NCBI GenBank assembly: GCA_002825515.1
Contig: PJET01000124.1
Location: forward strand, 1 to 21,000
Direction of reading: 5' to 3'
Length of the DNA stretch: 21,000 bases
Source: Candidatus Thorarchaeota archaeon MP11T_1
GTDB taxonomy: Archaea; Asgardarchaeota; Thorarchaeia; Thorarchaeales; Thorarchaeaceae
In this document: positions 1 to 6,552 of the stretch, in pieces
Position numbering within the stretch: position 1 is the stretch's first letter
How the letters are laid out: the number at the start of each line of letters is the position of its first letter
Made by a program: the position numbers and the translations under genes
Notes under the pieces: model-generated
The model's input: the letters and a program-made list of their open reading frames with translations, nothing else
Database searches by the model: none
Told to the model about the DNA's origin: nothing

Positions 1-257
1 TGAAGGAGTCTGACAAATTCTGTACTGATGATATTCCGCAACTCCTTCATTATCAAGAAGCGGGCTATTTTCAAGACATTCCATCTATCTACGCAGACCT
101 AGGAGAGCTTGTTGCTGGGCAGAAACCAGGCAGAGAAACATCTGAAGAGCGCACTATGGCATGCAACCTTGGACTAGCTATGGATGATATGGCTGTAGCT
201 CCGTTGGTGTATCAAAGAGCGCTTGAGAAAGGAATTGGTACTTGGTTGCCGTTGTAG
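1..257 (+). CDS. Ornithine cyclodeaminase / mu-crystallin family protein, C-terminal part (5' end outside window)
   Basis: An open frame enters from the left edge (first full codon at base 3) and ends with TAG at 255-257, giving about 84 C-terminal residues. The tail carries the pattern LGELVAGQKPGRETSEERT, then NLGLAMDDMAVAPLVYQRA, then GIGTWLPL. This matches the C-terminal Rossmann-domain end of the ornithine cyclodeaminase/alanine dehydrogenase (mu-crystallin) family, where G-R-x-x-x-E-x-T and the final GIGT segment are typical. Members are NAD(P)-dependent and act on amino or imino acids; the substrate cannot be told from this fragment. It converges with the first SSB gene, and a purine-tract/hairpin element begins 14 bases after its stop. 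Family call is fairly firm; exact activity is not. Confidence 0.75.
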   Translation, partial: KESDKFCTDDIPQLLHYQEAGYFQDIPSIYADLGELVAGQKPGRETSEERTMACNLGLAMDDMAVAPLVYQRALEKGIGTWLPL

Positions 258-271
258 ATTAAAATTTGAAC

Positions 272-311
272 GAGAAAGGTTGGAAGGAGCGCGACTAATT
301 CAAGCTCCTTC
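272..311 (-). terminator. Hairpin plus pyrimidine tract, copy 1 of the dispersed element (3' of SSB1)
   Basis: Read on the minus strand this is GAAGGAGC, a 13-base loop, then GCTCCTTC (perfect 8-bp arms, 311-304 with 290-283), followed by a CAACCTTTCTC-type pyrimidine tract. It begins about 20 bases after the stop of SSB1 (330). The plus-strand tract GAGAAAGG and GGAAGGAG relate it to the other copies, but stem and loop sequence differ. It also lies just after the plus-strand gene ending at 257, so it could serve both convergent genes. Terminator function is inferred. Confidence 0.5.
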
Positions 312-329
312 ATTCGGACATCAATGTGT

Positions 330-722
330 CTAATATCTTGAACGACTACCGTGATCTTCAGCAGACATATCTACTTCTGAGTTCACTTCATCGATTGGTT
401 CTTCAGCTGCGGCAATCGAACCGAACTTCCCCAACTGAAGTCTTAGATTACCTTTGAAGAGACCAGTATATCCGTTGGAGAGGGAGTATGTTGCTCCTTC
501 CTCTATTGAATCAATGGTTTCATTCCAGATAGGCATCAAGATTGTCCCTGTTGAATCACCAACCTGTGCATCTACTACTCGGTATGTTTCACCAGTCTTA
601 CGGGATTCAACCGATCTTTCTTCGCTTGTATTCATGACCTTGAAGGTTATGTTTACACTTTTCATTCCGGGCTTAAGCTCGGCAATAGTGGCCTCAATGG
701 CTTCTGTCTTGTTATCATACAT
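330..722 (-). CDS. Single-OB-fold ssDNA-binding protein, SSB paralogue 1 (130 aa)
   Basis: The sequence resembles the crenarchaeal SSB type known from Sulfolobus: a short N-terminal segment, LKPGMKSVNITFKV as the first strand, VGDSTGTILMPIWNE, then SIEEGATYSLSNGYTGLFKG and LRLQLGKFG. Family members bind single-stranded DNA by stacking bases on aromatic residues; W66, Y85 and F89 sit where the Sulfolobus protein uses Trp, Trp and Phe. There is no Gly/Arg-rich tail; instead a short acidic C-terminus contains PIDEVNSEVDMS, conserved in all three paralogues here. The start ATG at 722 is preceded by GCGAGTGAT, a weak Shine-Dalgarno match lying in the 3' arm of a small hairpin. Role in DNA repair or replication is inferred from the family. 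Confidence 0.85.
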   Translation of the reverse strand: MYDNKTEAIEATIAELKPGMKSVNITFKVMNTSEERSVESRKTGETYRVVDAQVGDSTGTILMPIWNETIDSIEEGATYSLSNGYTGLFKGNLRLQLGKFGSIAAAEEPIDEVNSEVDMSAEDHGSRSRY

Positions 723-905
723 TGTATATCACTCGCTATTGCGAATTCAGGTCATTCAAAACTAGGGTAGTCCTCGTATGGAAGTACAGAAAGGTCGTTA
801 ATCTTCAATAGAACCAGTTAGAAGGTTTGCATAGTTGCTATGCCTGTGATTTTAAAATGCGGGACTTCGCTTAAGGCGTTATGCATTGCACAGTGGAAAG
901 AGAAA
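723..905 (-). promoter_or_regulatory. Conserved upstream region of SSB1 with RBS hairpin and inverted repeat
   Basis: This region is shared with the regions upstream of SSB2 (from 1342) and SSB3 (from 2098). Blocks shared in all three, on the minus strand, include AATGCATAA-GCCTTAAG, ACAGGCA-AGC-ACT, TGGTT-TATTGAG, and TAGTTTTGAATG followed by CCTGAATTCGC. Next to the start codon is a hairpin ATTCGC-AATA-GCGAGT (746-731) that places the GAGTGAT ribosome-binding site in its 3' arm. At 829-843 is a perfect inverted repeat GCATAG-TTG-CTATGC, imperfect in the other copies. A TTTTAAAA stretch near 852 could be a TATA box, but it is not conserved between copies, so I do not fix the promoter. Confidence 0.5.
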
Positions 906-925
906 GGATGGATAGGGTTGCCATC
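894..925 (-). terminator. Hairpin plus pyrimidine tract, divergent copy of the element (3' of SSB2)
   Basis: On the minus strand GATGG, a 9-base loop and CCATC form a 5-bp hairpin, followed by CTTTCTCTTTCC. It lies 33 bases after the stop of SSB2. The plus-strand tract GAGAAAGGATGGA is nearly identical to other copies. Terminator function is inferred from position and composition. Confidence 0.45.
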
Positions 926-957
926 AAGACTCGTTTTTCATAGATACAAAACTAAAT

Positions 958-1341
958 TCATTGGCCACTGAAATCCTTAATGGACATATTGAGTTGCATG
1001 TTCACTTCATCTATTGATTCTTCAGCTGATACTATCGAACCGAATTTCCCTAAATGAAGCCTTAGACTCCCCTTGAAGAGACCAGTATATCCGTTTTTTA
1101 GAGTGTAGGTCTCGCCGTCCTTTATTGAATCGATGGTTTCATTCCAAATAGGCATCAGAACTATCGCTGTTGAATCGCCAACTAATGCATCCTTCACGCG
1201 ATGTGCTCCTTCAGATCTACTAGAGTCGACTGATTGTTCTTCACTGGTACTAATGACCTTGAAGGTAATGTTGACTCCTTTCATTCCGGGCTCAAGCCCA
1301 GCAATTGTAGCCTCACTGGCTTCTATCTTGTAATCATTCAT
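958..1341 (-). CDS. Single-OB-fold ssDNA-binding protein, SSB paralogue 2 (127 aa)
   Basis: This is a close paralogue of the genes on either side, with no gaps over most of the length: LEPGMKGVNITFKV, then LMPIWNETIDSI, LKNGYTGLFKG and LRLHLGKFGSI. W66, Y85 and F89, the likely base-stacking residues by analogy with Sulfolobus SSB, are all present. The usually conserved DSTGT turn reads DSTAI here. The tail ESIDEVNMQLNMS keeps the EVN...MS pattern but is less acidic than in SSB1 and SSB3. The ATG at 1341 follows GCGAGTGAT, in the same hairpin context as the other two. The tandem arrangement, each copy with its own conserved upstream region, suggests independent transcription rather than one operon. 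Confidence 0.85.
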   Translation of the reverse strand: MNDYKIEASEATIAGLEPGMKGVNITFKVISTSEEQSVDSSRSEGAHRVKDALVGDSTAIVLMPIWNETIDSIKDGETYTLKNGYTGLFKGSLRLHLGKFGSIVSAEESIDEVNMQLNMSIKDFSGQ

Positions 1342-1530
1342 TATGTATCACTCGCTCTTGCGAATTCAGGACATTCAAAACTAGTATAAACCGCATATGT
1401 GAGTGCGGAGAAATTACTAATCCTCAATAGAACCAGTCGTAGGAGGTTAGTATAGTTGCTTTGCCTGTACTTTAATGCTGCGAGAGTTTGCTTAAGGCGT
1501 TATGCATTGTACAGGTAAAAGAGCTCTTAC
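1342..1530 (-). promoter_or_regulatory. Conserved upstream region of SSB2
   Basis: This is the second copy of the ~180-bp block. The RBS hairpin ATTCGC-AAGA-GCGAGT is at 1365-1350, with the same stem as copy 1 and one loop base changed. The inverted repeat corresponding to 829-843 is at 1450-1464 and has mismatches. The AATGCATAACGCCTTAAG block lies near 1495-1515. It diverges from the other copies beyond about 1530. Confidence 0.5.
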
Positions 1531-1575
1531 GCTATATCAATCACACACAACGATTGGCGAAGCATCATATGAGTC

Positions 1576-1666
1576 AAAGAAAAAAAGGATGGAGGGCATC
1601 GAGCAATTCTATAGAGGACAGTTCATACGAATTTTTTAATCAGATATAGTCAATACCTGCGATGCC
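1576..1666 (-). terminator. Long-loop hairpin followed by U-rich tract (3' of SSB3)
   Basis: On the minus strand GGCATCG (1666-1660) can pair with CGATGCC (1601-1595) across a 58-base loop, immediately followed by CTCCATCCTTTTTTTC (to 1579). The U-run is the strongest in the window, and the tract shares the CTCCATCCTTT core of the dispersed element. It lies downstream of SSB3 (stop at 1702). The long loop makes the hairpin less certain than the U-rich tract. Confidence 0.55.
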
Positions 1667-1701
1667 ACTTGTGATTATGTAATTAGAAGTAGATGAAATA
1701 T

Positions 1702-2097
1702 CTAGGAACTAACAGGACTGTCACTATAATCTTTAGCAGACATGTCAAGCTCCGTGTTAACTTCTTTAATTGGTTCATCAGCTGACGCAATCGATCCGAA
1801 TTTTCCGACATGAAGTCTTAGATTGCCTTTGGATAGACCTGCATAACCATTCGTTAGGGCATAAGTCGCGCCTTCCTCTATTGAATCGATGATTTCATTC
1901 CAGAACGGCATTTTGATAGTCCCTGTCGAATCGCCAACTATAGTATGTTGTACACGGAGTGTTTCATCATTCTTTCGGGATTTAATTGATTTTTCATCAT
2001 TCGTTTTCATGACCTTGAAGGTGATGTTGATATGTCTCATTCCGGGCTCAAGTTCAGCAATTTTAGCTTTGATGTACTTTCTTTTGTTTTCGCTCAT
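1702..2097 (-). CDS. Single-OB-fold ssDNA-binding protein, SSB paralogue 3 (131 aa)
   Basis: The third paralogue has LEPGMRHINITFKV, MPFWNEIIDSIEEG, LTNGYAGLSKG and LRLHVGKFGSI, the same OB-fold plan as its neighbours. W66 and Y85 are kept, but the aromatic F89 of the other two is Ser here, which removes one of the three residues expected to stack on DNA bases by analogy with Sulfolobus SSB. The N-terminus is more basic (SENKRKYIKAKIAE). The tail is EPIKEVNTELDMS plus a Ser-rich end. The start ATG at 2097 has the same upstream GCGAGTGAT hairpin as the others. It is probably functional, perhaps with altered DNA affinity; that is inference. Confidence 0.85.
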   Translation of the reverse strand: MSENKRKYIKAKIAELEPGMRHINITFKVMKTNDEKSIKSRKNDETLRVQHTIVGDSTGTIKMPFWNEIIDSIEEGATYALTNGYAGLSKGNLRLHVGKFGSIASADEPIKEVNTELDMSAKDYSDSPVSS

Positions 2098-2275
2098 TTT
2101 ATATCACTCGCTCTTGCGAATTCAGGGCATTCAAAACTAGGATAATCCTCATGTGGAAGTACAGGAAGGTTGTTAGCCCTCAATAAAACCAATCTAGAAG
2201 TTTTGCAAAGTCGCTATGCCTGTAACTCAAAGATGCGGAAGTTCACTTAAGGCATTATGCATTGGGCTAGATGAA
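2098..2275 (-). promoter_or_regulatory. Conserved upstream region of SSB3
   Basis: This is the third copy of the block. The RBS hairpin ATTCGC-AAGA-GCGAGT is at 2121-2106, the GCATAG-like inverted repeat is at 2205-2219 with one mismatch, and the AATGCATAATGCCTTAAG block is near 2243-2262. Upstream of about 2275 the sequence is unique up to the pyrimidine tract behind the subtilase-like gene. Confidence 0.5.
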
Positions 2276-2316
2276 CATTAAATCTAAAGTTGTTTATGAA
2301 GTTCGATTTTTGATGA

Positions 2317-2340
2317 AAAGATAAAGGAGGGAAGGAGGGT
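2317..2340 (-). terminator. Pyrimidine-rich tract 3' of the subtilase-like gene
   Basis: On the minus strand this is ACCCTCCTTCCCTCC followed by TTTATCTTTTC, about 45 bases after the stop at 2386. It resembles the pyrimidine half of the dispersed element, but no convincing hairpin precedes it. Archaeal termination at U-rich tracts makes this a reasonable terminator guess. Confidence 0.4.
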
Positions 2341-2385
2341 AAAATGCACAAACGATAGGTTGTTTCTTTATCAAGGGAAGAGGGT

Positions 2386-3630
2386 CTATGTAGTTTGAAT
2401 TCTTTTCTTTTTGACTACCAGAGTTAGCATAATCAAGGACGCGATAATAGGGATTGAAACACCAACATAAATGGTGAAACGTGACGTTATCGTGGCACTA
2501 GTAGTGGGTTCATCAATTGTAGTGGAGGTATAATCGATGGCGGACCAATTGAGTCTGTATGAATTTGCTGAGAGTACAAATTCCGCAAGATATGCACGAG
2601 CTTTTTCAACATTCAGTGCTCCATATCCTGACTTCTCATCCCATCCTGAGTCAAGCATATCTGTAGCACCCCAGACCAAGGCATCTTCAATTTGACCATT
2701 TGATGCCCAAGGAAACTGATTCCAGAGAAGAACAGCTGAGGCTGCAACTATTGGTGTTGAACAGGATGACCCTCCGAAGGTGCCATATTCACCTGTAGTC
2801 TGTATGTATGCAGGTATCCCACCTGCTGGACCAACTAGAAACAATTTGTCCCCGTAACCACCTTCGTTAAATGTGCCACTACTGTCAAATCTTCCAATAA
2901 CTCGAACATACGACAATGACTGAGGAACATCCTTTGGATGGAGTGGACAGAGTATGTTATCACAACCTGCAAAGAAGAGTGCTTCACCGTTTTCATAAAG
3001 TTCTGAAACCTTATTCTGAAGTTCGACCAAAAGTGGATCATCAAATTCAAGCAAATATACTGTAGCGAGAAAACTCATTGTAAAGACCATTCTTCCAAAG
3101 CTCGTACCCCACTCAAATATGTCAATCAGTTTCTGTAAATATATTCGATACGAGTTAACATCTTCAACTGGATAACTACCCCAAGGCCATGCAACGTACA
3201 AAGGAGCATTTACTATCCCAGCTACACCGATATTATTATTGATTGTAGATGCAGCTACAGATGCAACTGCTGCTTCATGAGAACTCGTACTGGAACTTGG
3301 GTAAGGCAGATATGAAGTAAAGTCGCTATTCCATGAAAAACTAGCTTTTTCTGTTATATTCAGGTCTCCATTTTGATCATCTATGATGGCCTCTCCGATT
3401 ACACATAGTCCGACTGCGTCAGGAGAATAAAATGAATAGCCATAATCCCAGACACTGTGGATTTTAATGGCATCCAAATGCCAGGGGGCTCCTTCAGGAT
3501 CGTTTGGAACAAATCCCTGAACAAGAGGTAGATTTCCATATGAGTAGATTATAAGCAAGAAGATTATTGCACTGAAAAGGACAATTGGTTTCGAGAGAAA
3601 TGATTTTGAACTTGCTTTCTTATTGCCCAT
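2386..3630 (-). CDS. Membrane-anchored subtilase (S8)-like protein, probably catalytically impaired (414 aa)
   Basis: From the ATG at 3630 the protein starts with a basic stretch and a hydrophobic signal anchor (about residues 15-32). The PNDPEGAPWHLDAIKIHSVWD segment that follows is typical of the start of S8 peptidase domains. The His block is SSHEAAVASVAAS (H118), followed by NNIGVAGI. The Ser block is GGSSCSTPIVAASAVLLW (S289). The Asp block, normally VAVIDTG, reads VGLCVIGEA, so the catalytic Asp is replaced by Gly79, and the oxyanion Asn region reads FFAGCDN, with Cys at the expected Asn. A second membrane helix (about 385-406) and KKKR end the chain, placing the domain outside the membrane. 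An upstream frame runs to 3804, but it crosses a dispersed intergenic repeat, so I prefer the Met just before the anchor; ATG 3699 is possible. Likely a pseudoprotease, or one with an altered active site. Confidence 0.7.
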   Translation of the reverse strand: MGNKKASSKSFLSKPIVLFSAIIFLLIIYSYGNLPLVQGFVPNDPEGAPWHLDAIKIHSVWDYGYSFYSPDAVGLCVIGEAIIDDQNGDLNITEKASFSWNSDFTSYLPYPSSSTSSHEAAVASVAASTINNNIGVAGIVNAPLYVAWPWGSYPVEDVNSYRIYLQKLIDIFEWGTSFGRMVFTMSFLATVYLLEFDDPLLVELQNKVSELYENGEALFFAGCDNILCPLHPKDVPQSLSYVRVIGRFDSSGTFNEGGYGDKLFLVGPAGGIPAYIQTTGEYGTFGGSSCSTPIVAASAVLLWNQFPWASNGQIEDALVWGATDMLDSGWDEKSGYGALNVEKARAYLAEFVLSANSYRLNWSAIDYTSTTIDEPTTSATITSRFTIYVGVSIPIIASLIMLTLVVKKKRIQTT

Positions 3631-3951
3631 GTCTAACCACTCAGCTGAGATGAAATTTCTCAACCATAAAGTTGCACTTCTGAAATTAAGAACACTCATC
3701 ACAGCAAAAGACAGTTGTCTGAAGGGAGAAAGGATGGAAGGAGGTGCGACCAGCGCACTTTTGTTGAGTGTGTTAGAACCAATCTGTTTATCTACGACAG
3801 ACACATAGGAACGTAAAATAAAAACTTTAGATAGCAGTTTAGCGATTCTAATAAAGAGTAGAGATAGAATGTAGCAAAGTAACTTCTCAATTTATAGCGG
3901 AAATCTCAGGTTTTTCCTTGGGTTCCCTAATGTTCAAAATAAGTTATTCCG
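3631..3951. other. Divergent intergenic region, 321 bp
   Basis: Apart from the element at 3726-3758, it holds the promoters of two divergent genes. For the plus-strand SDR, TTTATA at 3891-3896 (context CTCAATTTATAGCGG) is the best TATA candidate, about 55 bases before the GTG start. I see no convincing promoter for the minus-strand gene and no further coding sequence. Composition is AT-rich between 3800 and 3900. Confidence 0.35.
3726..3758 (-). repeat. Dispersed purine-tract/hairpin element, copy in divergent region
   Basis: The plus strand shows GAGAAAGGATGGAAG, then GAGGTGCG, loop ACCAG, CGCAC. It is a near-identical copy of the elements at 6518 and 8704. Here it lies upstream of both flanking genes (subtilase-like on minus, SDR on plus), so it does not obviously end any gene that I can see. 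On the minus strand it would read as hairpin plus CTCCTTCCATCCTTTCTC. Confidence 0.65.
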
Positions 3952-4905
3952 GTGAGAAATTTGAGTAAACGGAAGTATGTAAGGCAATACAAATGGTCCA
4001 ACATTTATGCGATGATGCGAGGTGGGGGAAAGGACCCAAAAGAATGTAATGATAATTTCGAAGGACGCTTAGTGGTTATCACAGGTGCAACATCAGGAAT
4101 AGGGTATGTAACTGCAAGAGAATATGCTTCACATGGTGCAAATCTTCTAGTGATCAATCGAAATGAGGAAAAGTCGATTTCCCTATGTAATGAAATTCGT
4201 CACGAATTTCAAGTAGAATGCGATTATAGGATTGCAGATTTTTCACGATTGTCTGAAGTACGTCATGTTGGAAAGGAACTTCTGGAGTCAGTCATCGACA
4301 TCGATGTTCTTATCCATAATGCGGGTATCTATTCAACGAAAAAGATAATCACTGAAGATGATAATGAGCTGGTCTTTCAAGTAGACTATCTTGGGTCTTT
4401 CGTTCTGAATTACATGCTCAAGGATAAATTAAAAGCACGAGGAAAAACGCGCATCATCTTTGTAAATTCAGAAGGTCATCGCTTTGCTGTTTGGGGCATT
4501 GGATTGCATGACCCAAAGTATGAAAAACGTCGACATTCCGGTTTAGGGAGTTACGGTGTAGCGAAAACAGCCCAACTTCTCTCGATGATCAAATTTGATG
4601 AATATTTCGAAGGTAGCGGCGTGACTATAAACGCGATGCACCCTGGAAATGTCAAAACCAATACTGGTTTAAACAATGGCCGAATATACCGTTGGTATAA
4701 GAGAAACTTAGTCGATCGTTTCTTAAAAGATCCACAAATTTCAGCAACAGCACTTTATTACTTGGGTGTTTCAAAGGAAATTGAGGGTGTAAGTGGGAAG
4801 TTCTTCAATCTTACAAAGGAGGAAGATCCTGCACCTCCAGCATTAGATAGGGATGTAGCAGAGGAACTTTGGCATAAATCAATAGAATTGGCGGGTCTGG
4901 AATGA
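3952..4905 (+). CDS. Short-chain dehydrogenase/reductase, retinol-dehydrogenase-like (317 aa)
   Basis: A classical-type SDR with all key motifs visible: nucleotide-binding TGATSGIG at 44-51, HNAG around 122-125, catalytic Ser173 in VNSEGHR, and YGVAK with Tyr201 and Lys205. The following segment MHPGNVKTNTGL matches the loop after the active site in the RDH/WW-oxidoreductase group. The N-terminal ~36 residues (KYVRQYKWSNIYAMMRGGGKDP) extend beyond the Rossmann core. The start is GTG at 3952 with no clear Shine-Dalgarno; ATG at 4012 would leave a normal 297-residue SDR. It probably reduces or oxidises a hydrophobic alcohol/carbonyl with NAD(P)(H). The stop overlaps the start of the next gene (ATGA), so the two are translationally coupled and likely act on the same lipid or isoprenoid substrate, which I cannot identify. 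Confidence 0.85.
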   Translation: MRNLSKRKYVRQYKWSNIYAMMRGGGKDPKECNDNFEGRLVVITGATSGIGYVTAREYASHGANLLVINRNEEKSISLCNEIRHEFQVECDYRIADFSRLSEVRHVGKELLESVIDIDVLIHNAGIYSTKKIITEDDNELVFQVDYLGSFVLNYMLKDKLKARGKTRIIFVNSEGHRFAVWGIGLHDPKYEKRRHSGLGSYGVAKTAQLLSMIKFDEYFEGSGVTINAMHPGNVKTNTGLNNGRIYRWYKRNLVDRFLKDPQISATALYYLGVSKEIEGVSGKFFNLTKEEDPAPPALDRDVAEELWHKSIELAGLE

Positions 4906-6497
4906 GCGAGAACAATCATCGAACAGTTATTGTTGGCGGAGGCATGTCAGGATTGACTGCTGCCGCATATCTATCAAGAGTAGGACATGATGTACTTTTA
5001 CTAGAGAAGAATAAAGAATGCGGCGGACTCCTCAATTCATTTCAGCGAGATGGATTCACATTTGATGCAGGTGCAAGATCAATCCTAAATGCAGGAGTAA
5101 TTCAGCCCATGCTCAAAGGGCTCGGAATTGAGCTTGACTTCATTGACAGTCCCGTATCAATAGGTATCGAGAACGATGTCATCAATATATCTCCGGAAAC
5201 TGGATTGGATGACTACAAACGATTGTTAGAGAAATTATATCCTGATAGCATCAACGATATCGACAAGATCACCTCGAAAATAGAAGGAATAATGAAAGAC
5301 ATGGCGATTCTCTACGGGATTGATAATCCCAACTTTAGGGAAGAGAAAGATAGAGCCTATCTTAAAGAACTCCTTCGTTGGTTGCCAAAATTTCTGTTCG
5401 CCTTACGTCGATTGGGTCAACAGAACGAACCAGTTGAATCGTATTTAGAAAAACTGACTTCAAATCAATCCCTCATTGACATCATCGCCCAGCATTTCTT
5501 CAAGAAGACCCCGACCTCTTTCGCCTTGGGTTACTTCTATTCCTATACCGATTACATATATCCGAAGGGAGGCACGGGCGAGTTACCAAAGGCATTGATG
5601 CAAAAAATCATTGAATGGGAGGGAAAGATCCAGACTGGTACTGAAGTAATCGAAGTCAATCCTTCTGAAAAAATTGTGAAAGACAAGGATGGTAATACGC
5701 ATTCATTTGATACTCTTATCTGGAGTGCTGATTTGAAAACATTATACAGAAATTTGAACACCAATGATTTGGAAGAAAAAGTCAAACGCAAAATCTTGGA
5801 ACAGAAGAAGCTTCTTCTTTCAAAACGTGGTTGCGATTCTGTGATTTCATTATTCCTTGGGGTAGATATGCCATTGGAAACCTTTAGCTCCATTTCAAAT
5901 GGACATTTCTTCTATACACCATCAAAGCAAGGCTTGGGCGAAGTACATTGGTCGGAACTCGATTCTTTGATTGAGAATTTTGAGAGCAAGTCAAAGGAAG
6001 AAATTCTGAAGTGGTTGGACAAGTACTGTCAATTGACGACCTATGAAATTTCGATTCCTGCATTTAGAAACCCTGCTCTGGCTCTTGAGGGTAAAACAGG
6101 TGTGGAAATCAGCATGCTCTTTGAATACGATTTGGTGAAGAAAGTCGAGGAAGCCAATTGGTATGAAGAATTCCGAAGCGAGGTCGAAACCCGCATGTTG
6201 GATACTCTTTCAAATTCCATCTATCCAGGCTTGAAAGACAAAGTGATCTTTCAAACATCTTCAACTCCATTAAGTATTGCCAAGATAGCAGGAACTTCAG
6301 AAGGTGCAATCGTGGGTTGGTCGTATCTATCACCCGTTCCTGTTGTACACCAGCTCCGAAAGATTTCAAGCTCATTTAAGACACCGATTCCAAGCGTGTT
6401 TCAAGCAGGACAATGGGCATATAGTCCAGCGGGAATACCTACTGCAATTCTCACGGGCTGGTATGCTGCTAAAAATGCAATGAAGACTAAAAAATGA
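4902..6497 (+). CDS. FAD-dependent desaturase/saturase, CrtI / retinol-saturase-like (531 aa)
   Basis: The N-terminus carries the dinucleotide-binding fold: VIVGGGMSGLTAAAYLSRVGHDV with the GxGxxG core at 11-16, an acidic residue at strand end (LLLEKN), then GGLLNSFQRDGFTFDAG, the usual second FAD contact of phytoene-desaturase-type flavoproteins. The C-terminal segment FQAGQWAYSPAGIPTAILTGWYAA is the matching end of the FAD-binding domain. Length (531) is normal for CrtI/retinol saturase enzymes, which add or remove hydrogen across C=C bonds of polyprenoids. The start ATG overlaps the SDR stop, arguing for a shared pathway, possibly reduction of an isoprenoid chain or a carotenoid-like compound; no carotenoid synthase is in the window, so this is inference. 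No transmembrane helix is obvious. Confidence 0.8.
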   Translation: MSENNHRTVIVGGGMSGLTAAAYLSRVGHDVLLLEKNKECGGLLNSFQRDGFTFDAGARSILNAGVIQPMLKGLGIELDFIDSPVSIGIENDVINISPETGLDDYKRLLEKLYPDSINDIDKITSKIEGIMKDMAILYGIDNPNFREEKDRAYLKELLRWLPKFLFALRRLGQQNEPVESYLEKLTSNQSLIDIIAQHFFKKTPTSFALGYFYSYTDYIYPKGGTGELPKALMQKIIEWEGKIQTGTEVIEVNPSEKIVKDKDGNTHSFDTLIWSADLKTLYRNLNTNDLEEKVKRKILEQKKLLLSKRGCDSVISLFLGVDMPLETFSSISNGHFFYTPSKQGLGEVHWSELDSLIENFESKSKEEILKWLDKYCQLTTYEISIPAFRNPALALEGKTGVEISMLFEYDLVKKVEEANWYEEFRSEVETRMLDTLSNSIYPGLKDKVIFQTSSTPLSIAKIAGTSEGAIVGWSYLSPVPVVHQLRKISSSFKTPIPSVFQAGQWAYSPAGIPTAILTGWYAAKNAMKTKK

Positions 6498-6517
6498 GAA
6501 AAATCCTGCTTTGAACA

Positions 6518-6552
6518 GAGAAAGGATGGAAGTAGGTGCGACCATCGCACCT
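6518..6552 (-). terminator. Dispersed element with perfect 7-bp hairpin, between convergent genes
   Basis: On the minus strand AGGTGCG (6552-6546), loop ATGGT, CGCACCT (6540-6534), then ACTTCCATCCTTTCTC (to 6518). The hairpin begins at the last base of the stop codon of the 48-residue gene on the minus strand, and the element starts 20 bases after the plus-strand gene ending at 6497. Hairpin plus pyrimidine tract fits a terminator for the minus-strand gene. Confidence 0.55.

Larger units (their letters stand above)
300..915 (-). repeat. Tandem duplication unit 1 (SSB gene plus upstream block)
   Basis: Similarity with units near 930-1530 and 1690-2275 covers the coding frame and about 180 bp upstream of it, including non-coding blocks listed for the upstream regions. 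The units have the same orientation and are separated by short unique DNA. Boundaries are by eye. Confidence 0.6.
930..1530 (-). repeat. Tandem duplication unit 2 (SSB gene plus upstream block)
   Basis: Second copy of the SSB unit. The upstream block ends near 1530, followed by about 45 bp of unique sequence before the terminator of unit 3. Confidence 0.6.
1690..2275 (-). repeat. Tandem duplication unit 3 (SSB gene plus upstream block)
   Basis: Third copy of the SSB unit, with the most diverged N-terminus and the F89S change. Confidence 0.6.

Noticed and set aside
454..2140. Plus-strand frames opposite the three SSB genes
   Set aside because: They mirror the SSB genes, with similarity explained by the duplicated minus-strand coding sequence; no ribosome site or known motif.
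300..2275. CRISPR-like or satellite array
   Set aside because: Repeat units are about 600-700 bp, each holds an intact gene, and there are no short direct repeats with uniform spacers.
3631..3804. N-terminal extension of the subtilase-like protein to 3804
   Set aside because: The extension translates the dispersed intergenic element (3726-3758) and carries no recognisable domain; the signal anchor starts just after the Met at 3630.
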